From CAYXFZ01 sp964464385 (GTDB lineage: Bacteria > Planctomycetota > UBA1135), in contig CAYXFZ010000028.1 in the NCBI GenBank assembly GCA_964464385.1, forward strand, positions 1 to 27,171: DNA of 27,171 bases, given 5' to 3'. A model generated the notes under the pieces. It did no database searches and was not told where the DNA came from. It was given only the letters and a program-made list of their open reading frames with translations. Of the stretch, positions 21,994-27,171 are shown in pieces. The first letter of the stretch is position 1, and the number at the start of each line of letters is the position of its first letter. The position numbers were made by a program, and so were the translations under genes.

Positions 21994-23802
21994 GTGCGCT
22001 TGCTCCCCATCTTTCTGCTGCTTTTCCCGGCTTGTTCGTCTGTGACGGCCTATGAGGACGAAAGCGCTGGGTTTTTTGGTCGATATCGACGCGGCCACTT
22101 TCAGGCCGCCAGCCGGGTTTTGCAGCAAGAACACAAGGATGAGTGGAAAGTGCGCTTCAATGCCGCCAAGGATCAAATGCGGTACCCGGACTCGGCCGTT
22201 CTTTGGAACTTGGAGCGCGGCAAGGTACTTTTAGCCGCCGGTAAATTTTCAGACGCTTTTTTGGCCTTTGAGGTCGCGGAAACCATCATCAACCAAGACT
22301 TTCAAGAGCGCGCAATTTTGTCCTCGCGGGACGCCCTCGCCGAAGTAGAGGCCAGCCTAGTCAACGCCAAGGCTATGCCTTACGAGGGTACGGTTTGCGA
22401 TCGGATTTATATCAACGTGCACAAATCCTTGGCTGCGGCCTTGGGGCAGGATTTGGAGTCAGCCTTGGTGGAATGTCGCCGCGCTGAAGAAGTGCAAGAA
22501 GAAGCAATTCGCCAATGGCGCGGCGAGGTCCAGAAGCGCGGCGGGTCCAAAAAACGATTTGCCCAGGACCCAGAGCTACGAAACACGTTTCCGGAATTGG
22601 CGGAAGCCGAGTCCTTGCCTCCCGCCTATCGCGATTTCGCCAATCCCTGGGCAACATTGGTGCGCGGCGTATTGCGCCGCATTCGCAACCGCGCCGGCGA
22701 AGATGGGGTTTTAGAATTCCGCAACCTCACCTCCATGCTGCCCAACAACCAGCCAGTCCAAGACGAACTCCGCCGTGCCTTGGATGGCGAGACGGCCGCT
22801 GGCCTCGTTTATGTGCTGTTTGAAAACGGTCTTGCTCCTGGTCTGCAATCCCGCGAGACAATGATCCGCCGCGGCTGGCTGCGCGCTCTTGGCAAGGAGA
22901 ATCCGGACTCCTTGTACGCCTTTGAAAATACTTTTCTTGCCCTGCCGGCGCCAACACGGGCGCGACCCGCCGCCGATTTTCTGCGGATCTCCGCCTCGGG
23001 GAGTTCTTCGGCATCGCCTACCGCTTTGATTTCCGATCAGGGCACCGTCCAAAAGTTCGAATTTTCACAACGATTTCCCAGCATCCTCCTGCGCGAGCTG
23101 GCACGTGTCGTTGCGCAGGAAACTTTGACCCACACCGTGCGTGAGATTGCGGAGGGGGTTGACAACGAAAAGGATGACAGCCCCGGGGGCTGGGAAATTC
23201 TGGCCACCTTGGGTGGCCTGGTTTACAAGGGTGTTGTCAACCAAGCCGACGATCGCAGTTGGCGCACATTGGCCGCGGACTACCAATTTGCCGTGGTGCC
23301 GATTCCCGCCGACCGTCGTCTGCAGCTGAGCTTGGCAGGCGGCAACGCTCGCAGTGAAGTGAATCTTCCATCCGGCGAAACCGTGTTATTGGTCGTGCGC
23401 AGTGTCCGCCACAATCATATTTCCTGGCACGCAGTCGGCTTTGGTGAAGATCCAACTCTCGCCGCTCTGCCCGCCGGTTGGCAGCGTGACGAAAACGGCC
23501 GTCCCTGGAAGGTCGAGTTCGCTGACGAGCGGGCCCAGGCTGCTTTGAAAATGGGCACCGTCGGCTTTGGCCAAACCAGCGGCTTGCCGACCGCCTGGGC
23601 CATGGTTCAAAACCAAAGCGCCCGCCCTTATTCCCTGAAGGCCCGCGCCCGTTGGCAAGATCGCTATGGCGTCGGCATTCCTTCTCCTGGCGACCACTTT
23701 GCCCTGCGCACGGTGGCCCCCGGGGAAAGCATTACCCTGGAAAACATCGCACCTTCTCCCCGTGCCGAGCGCCTGCTCCTGACCTTGGCCACTTCCCGTT
23801 GA
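21994..23802 (+). CDS. COG3014-like lipoprotein
   Basis: This 602-residue protein begins with a short hydrophobic signal MRLLPIFLLLFPACSS and a candidate lipobox cysteine at residue 14. The N-terminal third has TPR-like helical repeats: DSAVLWNLERGKVLLAAGKF, SDAFLAFEVAETII, then MPYEGTVCDRIYINVHKSLA and LESALVECRRAEEVQ. These match, from memory, the COG3014 family encoded beside lpoB in gammaproteobacteria. The C-terminal part has beta-rich blocks without a domain I recognise. It starts at GTG 21994 with a GAGGAG ribosome site and ends 5 nt before the LpoB-like gene, so the two form an operon. A role in regulating cell wall synthesis is inferred from this pairing. Confidence 0.72.
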   Translation: MRLLPIFLLLFPACSSVTAYEDESAGFFGRYRRGHFQAASRVLQQEHKDEWKVRFNAAKDQMRYPDSAVLWNLERGKVLLAAGKFSDAFLAFEVAETIINQDFQERAILSSRDALAEVEASLVNAKAMPYEGTVCDRIYINVHKSLAAALGQDLESALVECRRAEEVQEEAIRQWRGEVQKRGGSKKRFAQDPELRNTFPELAEAESLPPAYRDFANPWATLVRGVLRRIRNRAGEDGVLEFRNLTSMLPNNQPVQDELRRALDGETAAGLVYVLFENGLAPGLQSRETMIRRGWLRALGKENPDSLYAFENTFLALPAPTRARPAADFLRISASGSSSASPTALISDQGTVQKFEFSQRFPSILLRELARVVAQETLTHTVREIAEGVDNEKDDSPGGWEILATLGGLVYKGVVNQADDRSWRTLAADYQFAVVPIPADRRLQLSLAGGNARSEVNLPSGETVLLVVRSVRHNHISWHAVGFGEDPTLAALPAGWQRDENGRPWKVEFADERAQAALKMGTVGFGQTSGLPTAWAMVQNQSARPYSLKARARWQDRYGVGIPSPGDHFALRTVAPGESITLENIAPSPRAERLLLTLATSR

Positions 23803-23807
23803 ATCCC

Positions 23808-24422
23808 ATGAAAAAACTCTCTCTGATCCTCCTTTCCACCGTGCTTTGTGCCGCCTGCGGCAGCACGACCACCACCTATGACCCCAACGCTGGCGGCCTG
23901 CGCACGATGGACGCCGTCAACTACGACGATTTCGTGGAATCGGCCGGCACCTTGATCCAGTCCATGCTGGCCAGCGGTTCCCTGAACGAGCCCGGCCTTT
24001 CCAAACACACCGACGGTCGCATCGTCCTGGCCCTGGAAGATGTGGACAACCTCACCTCGTCGCACGTCAACACCAAGGTGTTGACCGACAAGGTGCGTAT
24101 TGCCTTGGGGAAAACCGGCCGCGTGGTCTCCACCACGGCAGTGAAGTTTGGCCGCGGAGGCCCCGAGGACGTCGCCACCAAGGAAGTCCGAGAACTCGAC
24201 GGCGATATTTTTGAGGAAAACTCTTACCGCAAGGCTCGTACCGTGGTCCTGCCCGACCTCAGCCTTTCCGGCTCGATCATCAAAATGAGCGCCAGCGAGG
24301 GCCGCACCAAGGAAACCGTGCTCATCTTCAAGCTGACCTTGACCGACCTTCGCACCGGCCTGGCTATTTGGGAAGACGAGGCCCCCATCGGCAAGCGCAT
24401 GAAAAAGGGTCTTTTCGGCTGA
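23808..24422 (+). CDS. lpoB: LpoB-like penicillin-binding protein activator lipoprotein
   Basis: This is a 204-residue lipoprotein with a clear signal peptide MKKLSLILLSTVLCAACGS and lipobox LCAAC (Cys 17). The mature part reads YDDFVESAGTLIQSMLASGS, GRIVLALEDVDNLTSSHVNT and LTDKVRIALGKTGRVVSTT, the usual LpoB layout of a helix followed by a strand of the form RIVxAxxxVxNxTxxHxxT. LpoB of E. coli is an outer-membrane activator of PBP1b. Here the partner is not known, and the protein may instead be a more general member of COG3417. Upstream in-frame codons belong to the overlapping end of the previous gene, so ATG 23808 is the start. No Shine-Dalgarno precedes it. Confidence 0.75.
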   Translation: MKKLSLILLSTVLCAACGSTTTTYDPNAGGLRTMDAVNYDDFVESAGTLIQSMLASGSLNEPGLSKHTDGRIVLALEDVDNLTSSHVNTKVLTDKVRIALGKTGRVVSTTAVKFGRGGPEDVATKEVRELDGDIFEENSYRKARTVVLPDLSLSGSIIKMSASEGRTKETVLIFKLTLTDLRTGLAIWEDEAPIGKRMKKGLFG

Positions 24423-24437
24423 TTGGTCCGGCGTGCT

Positions 24438-24456
24438 TCTGGCTCTCGGGGCCAGA
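24438..24456. terminator. Weak hairpin between convergent lpoB and HIT genes
   Basis: A 6-bp stem TCTGGC/GCCAGA with a 7-nt loop lies between the two convergent stop codons. It has no T-tract on either side, so it is a poor intrinsic terminator. Confidence 0.25.
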
Positions 24457-24463
24457 GTGGGGC

Positions 24464-24802
24464 TCAACCTGGCGGCCAGCTCAGGGGTCGGCCGCCGAGA
24501 ATGTGGAAGTGCAGGTGTTCCACGCTTTGGCCGCCGTCGTCGCCGATGTTGGTAACGACGCGGTAGCCACCCTCGGCCAAGCCCTCTTGGTCGGCGATCC
24601 GGGCGGCGACGTGCAAAAGGTGCCCCAGCAGGCCGGCATCTTCTTCTTGCGCCGCGGCCAAACTGGTCAGCGGCTTGCGCGGAATGATGAGCACGTGGAC
24701 CGGCGCCTTGGGTGTGATGTCCCGAAAGGCGACGCAATGATCATCCTGCCAAACAAAATCCGCCGGGATCTCGCCGTCCAGGATTTTCTGAAAAACTGTC
24801 AT
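24464..24802 (-). CDS. HIT family (HinT-like) nucleotide-binding protein
   Basis: This 112-residue protein of the histidine triad superfamily hydrolyses purine nucleoside phosphoramidates and related adenylates in the family. It starts MTVFQKILDGEIPADFV and contains FRDITPKAPVHVLIIPRK, GYRVVTNIGDDGGQSV and the active-site triad HLHFHILGGR. The frame is open a little further upstream. ATG 24802 is chosen because it gives the standard HinT N-terminus and overlaps the stop of the Trm112-like gene (ATGA), implying coupling. The cellular substrate is not known. Confidence 0.92.
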   Translation of the reverse strand: MTVFQKILDGEIPADFVWQDDHCVAFRDITPKAPVHVLIIPRKPLTSLAAAQEEDAGLLGHLLHVAARIADQEGLAEGGYRVVTNIGDDGGQSVEHLHFHILGGRPLSWPPG

Positions 24803-25014
24803 GTTCCACTGGCCCGATCCATGATGCTTTTCCAAATTTCTTCTGAAAGCTCTTCAGCCTCTTCGATCAGCAGGACCGGAAAGCCATCCGTAATCGGGTA
24901 GCGCCGTCGTGTCGCCGGGTCGGTCGAAACCAGGGATTCGCCGTCCTGCACCAGGGTGGCGTGCGACAAGGGACAACAAAGGATGGAGAGGAATGCCGGG
25001 TCGAGGTCCGCCAT
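24799..25014 (-). CDS. Trm112/UPF0434-like small protein
   Basis: The 71-residue protein reads ADLDPAFLSILCCPLSHATLV, then RRRYPITDGFPVLLIEEAEEL. This is the Trm112p/UPF0434 pattern (LLxILxCPxxxxxL ... YPIxDGIPxLL). Eukaryotic and archaeal Trm112 activates several methyltransferases. Bacterial members are mostly uncharacterised. Only the first cysteine pair (C13-C14) is present, so the zinc site looks incomplete. The frame is open far upstream, but ATG 25014 fits the family start and lies 7 nt after TATACT. It is coupled to the HIT gene. Confidence 0.85.
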   Translation of the reverse strand: MADLDPAFLSILCCPLSHATLVQDGESLVSTDPATRRRYPITDGFPVLLIEEAEELSEEIWKSIMDRASGT

Positions 25015-25021
25015 GCCAGGA

Positions 25022-25031
25022 AGTATAGAAT
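25022..25031. promoter_or_regulatory. Overlapping divergent -10 elements in a 25-bp gap
   Basis: AGTATAGAAT serves both directions. Read on the minus strand it gives TATACT, 7 nt before the Trm112-like ATG. Read on the plus strand it gives TATAGAAT, 8 nt before the sulfatase ATG. Both spacings fit leaderless transcripts, and the two promoters should be mutually exclusive. Confidence 0.6.
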
Positions 25032-25039
25032 CAGGCGGA

Positions 25040-26764
25040 ATGAGCAGGCCCACTACCCATGGAGAGCGCGTTCGGTCGGCCCTTTTGGGCGCCGGCGCCG
25101 TGGTGGTCTTGGCCGCTCTGGCCTGGAGTGGCTGGAAAACCTGGGCCGAGGCCTCGACCCAGGATTGGGGCGAGCCGGGCCGCAGTTGGTTGGCCTTTGA
25201 TTTTTGGACAGCCTCCTTCTTGGCGACATTGGTTTGGTGGAAGGCGCTGATTCCTTCGGCCTTGCTGGGCGGGGTCGTGGGCTGGTTTGGTCGTTGCCCC
25301 TTGCGTTTGTGCGGGCGGCCCGGGGTTTTTGCCGCCGCGCTGGGGCTTGGGGTCGTGCTGGTTGGCGGCACAGCCTTGACGCGTGCTACCCCACCGGCCG
25401 AGGCCCCCAACGTCCTTATCGTTTTGGTGGACACCGTCCGCGCCGACCATGTTTCCTTCTACGGCTACGAGCGTGAAACCTGGCCGGAGTTGGGCCGCCT
25501 GGCGGAAGATGGCGTGGTTTTTGAAAACGCCATCACCCAAGCCCCATGGACTAAGCCCACCGTTGGGACGCTGTTCACCGGCTTGGTGCCGTCCAAGCAC
25601 GGTGCCTTGAGCCATGTGTCCATGCGTGGCGCGCGGCGCTTTTTATCGGTGGGTCGCGAGCATCAGTTGCTCCCCGAGGCTTTTCGGTTGGCGGGCTGGG
25701 ATACCGCTGCCGTGGTCCACAACGCCAACATCACCAAGACCTATGGCTTTGACCAAGGCTTTGGCGACTTTCTGTTTGTGCACGACTGGCGCTTGCGTGC
25801 GCCAACGATGTTGGCCACCGCCGATCGCTGGCTAGGCCGGCACGGCGACCGGCCTTGGTTCTTGTACGTGCATCTGACGGATCCGCACTATCCCTACGAC
25901 CCGGTGGAAGAGGTGCGCGGGACTTTCGACACGAGCGGCACCGAGCCGATGGACTTCAATTTGAACTGGGATGTGGTGCATGCCTTCCATGAGGGCGAAG
26001 GTGCCGTGTCGCCCGAGCAAATGTTGCGGCTGACGGATTTGTACGACGAAGAGTTGCTCGGCGTGGATCGAGTGCTGGCGCCCTGGCTGGAGCGCATCTT
26101 TGCCGACAATCCCAACACCGTCGTGGTGTTGTTGGGGGATCACGGCGACGAATTTTTGGAGCACGACAAGATCGGCCACGCCCACACGGTGTTTGATGAA
26201 TTGATGCGGGTGCCCTTGGTGCTGTGGGGGCCGGGGGTCCATCCTGGTCGCGCAACTGATCAGGTGCGTTTGCTGGATGTTGCTCCGACCTTGCTGGAGT
26301 TGGCCGGACTGGGCGGCCTCGGCTCGTCTTCGGCACTGGGGAATTCACCGCAACCCCAAGGCGCCTCGCTGATGCCTATGGTGCGCGGCGAAGAAAGCGG
26401 CTCCCGGCCGGCGCCGCTGGAGACCGGCGGCGACCAAGAGCCGCCCTGGCACCTGCGCGGCATCCGGGCGTCGTTTGCCGGGCGAATGTGGAAACTGGTG
26501 CGGGAAGAGGATCCGTCCTCGGTCGAAGCCGCGCCCTTTTCGGTCGCCCTTTTTGATTTGGACGCCGACCCGGCCGAGGCCCACAACCTCGCCGACGCAC
26601 GGCCCGAGGTGGTGGCCGCCCTGGAGGCCCTCCTGCGGGATCCAGCGGCAGGGTGGTATGTCCACCCGGCGGCTTTGGAGGGCTCCGCTCAAGAGGCCCA
26701 CCTCAGCCAAGAAGAGGTCGGAAATTTGGGGGGCTTGGGCTACGTGGATTCGGAAACCGAATAA
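25040..26764 (+). CDS. Membrane-anchored sulfatase/alkaline-phosphatase superfamily protein
   Basis: The 574-residue protein has three predicted membrane segments at about 13-31, 56-83 and 95-113, then a periplasmic-type sulfatase domain. The metal site starts with NVLIVLVDTVRADHVSFYGY (D131), and later VVLLGDHGDEFLEHDKIGHAH and VRLLDVAPTLLELAGL match the sulfatase core. The nucleophile region reads APWTKPTVGTLFTGLVPSKHG. It has Thr (T171) where a formylglycine sulfatase has Cys or Ser, so the enzyme may act as a phosphodiesterase, a phosphoryl transferase or an unusual sulfatase. ATG 25040 is supported by the -10 hexamer 8 nt before it. The gene is divergent from the Trm112-like gene. Confidence 0.85.
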   Translation: MSRPTTHGERVRSALLGAGAVVVLAALAWSGWKTWAEASTQDWGEPGRSWLAFDFWTASFLATLVWWKALIPSALLGGVVGWFGRCPLRLCGRPGVFAAALGLGVVLVGGTALTRATPPAEAPNVLIVLVDTVRADHVSFYGYERETWPELGRLAEDGVVFENAITQAPWTKPTVGTLFTGLVPSKHGALSHVSMRGARRFLSVGREHQLLPEAFRLAGWDTAAVVHNANITKTYGFDQGFGDFLFVHDWRLRAPTMLATADRWLGRHGDRPWFLYVHLTDPHYPYDPVEEVRGTFDTSGTEPMDFNLNWDVVHAFHEGEGAVSPEQMLRLTDLYDEELLGVDRVLAPWLERIFADNPNTVVVLLGDHGDEFLEHDKIGHAHTVFDELMRVPLVLWGPGVHPGRATDQVRLLDVAPTLLELAGLGGLGSSSALGNSPQPQGASLMPMVRGEESGSRPAPLETGGDQEPPWHLRGIRASFAGRMWKLVREEDPSSVEAAPFSVALFDLDADPAEAHNLADARPEVVAALEALLRDPAAGWYVHPAALEGSAQEAHLSQEEVGNLGGLGYVDSETE

Positions 26765-26819
26765 GCATCTTCCTGGAACTCTCTTTGCTACAAGGCACAT
26801 GGGGAAACTATCGAAAATG

Positions 26820-26828
26820 TTTTCCACA
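26820..26828 (+). promoter_or_regulatory. Isolated DnaA-box-like sequence
   Basis: TTTTCCACA is identical to the main box of the origin region and lies in the 130-bp gap between the sulfatase gene and the last partial gene. It could be a DnaA titration or regulatory site, or chance. Confidence 0.3.
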
Positions 26829-26894
26829 GATTGTGTCCGCAATGGCAGAATTCGCCCTTTCTTAGGCGACCATTCCCGCCAAATCTTTTTCTGC

Positions 26895-27171
26895 ATGTCC
26901 AACTTGACTTCATCTTCCGCCCCAGCCTCTGCGACGGCACCTGGGCCGCGCCTCGCTTCCGATATTCCACAAGAAGCGGTTCTGCCAGAGGTTGCTCCGG
27001 TTTCTCCAGGGTATCCCGCCAAAATTGAAGAACTGCAACTTCCCGATTTCTGGCCCGAAGGCCTCGACCCTATGGACAACCAACGGGTTTCCTTGTGGCT
27101 CCTTGGCCACGGCGAATGGCAGGGTCAAGAGCCCGGCTGGAAGCACTACGCGCTAGATCCCGAAACCGCCC
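26895..27171 (+). CDS. Unknown protein, 5' part (runs off the window)
   Basis: An open frame from ATG 26895 continues to the last base and encodes about 92 residues. The first 45 residues are rich in Ser, Pro and Ala (SNLTSSSAPASATAPGPRL) and look disordered. A more ordered segment follows, with LQLPDFWPEGLDPMDNQRV and WLLGHGEWQGQEPGWKHY. I recognise no family. No Shine-Dalgarno is visible. The acidic, Trp-rich second part makes a real protein likely, but the gene is seen only in part. Confidence 0.6.
   Translation, partial: MSNLTSSSAPASATAPGPRLASDIPQEAVLPEVAPVSPGYPAKIEELQLPDFWPEGLDPMDNQRVSLWLLGHGEWQGQEPGWKHYALDPETA

Noticed and set aside
26745..26766. A fifth repeat copy at the sulfatase 3' end (protein ends SETE)
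   Set aside because: Only a short stretch resembles the repeat and the rest does not match; chance similarity is more likely.
1..27171. CRISPR arrays, tRNA or rRNA genes
   Set aside because: None was seen by eye in the intergenic gaps, which are all under 300 bp.

Overview
The window is a chromosomal segment of a GC-rich bacterium, most likely a planctomycete or close relative (inference). The support is a planctomycete-style ECF sigma factor, a FIST-domain protein, a membrane-anchored sulfatase-fold enzyme, a 3-hydroxyacyl-CoA dehydrogenase/crotonase fusion in the order opposite to FadB, and many genes without a Shine-Dalgarno sequence. It carries the replication origin neighbourhood. A 10-base N run at 12335-12344 shows the source is a draft assembly.

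Left part (1-7917): the tail of an unidentified gene, parA, a NifS/IscS-type cysteine desulfurase, dnaA, a probable oriC with DnaA boxes and a good dnaN promoter, dnaN, a DUF721 (DciA-like) gene and gyrB. The gyrB frame is broken by an in-frame TAG inside the invariant TOPRIM DxDxD motif, in a short patch that diverges strongly from the family.

Middle part (7918-18054): feoA-feoB on the minus strand (ferrous iron uptake), divergent from rpiA and a coupled RelA/SpoT-type HD hydrolase. Then come cutC (minus), prfB with a recognisable programmed +1 frameshift site next to the assembly gap, purH, a Cas4/AddB-like PD-(D/E)XK nuclease with four candidate Fe-S cysteines, and the beta-oxidation fusion gene (minus).

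Right part (18055-27171): a FIST protein, then a two-gene module made of a small FHA protein and a Clp-type double AAA+ protein whose nucleotide-binding motifs are eroded in both ATPase domains. Next are an ECF sigma factor (minus), two lipoprotein genes (COG3014-like and LpoB-like, probably peptidoglycan-synthesis regulators), a Trm112-like/HIT pair (minus), a divergent sulfatase-superfamily membrane protein and the start of an unknown gene.

Two patterns run through the window. First, a repeat of about 42 bp occurs four times, always at or directly after the stop codon of a gene, in two inverted pairs. One pair encloses a 134-bp gap between convergent genes. The other, a perfect 42-bp match, encloses the FHA/pseudo-Clp module, which is the best candidate here for an undescribed system. 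Second, a TANNNT -10-like hexamer sits only 6-8 nt before the start codon of five transcription units, which points to leaderless mRNAs. The clearest case is a 25-bp divergent promoter between the Trm112-like gene and the sulfatase gene.
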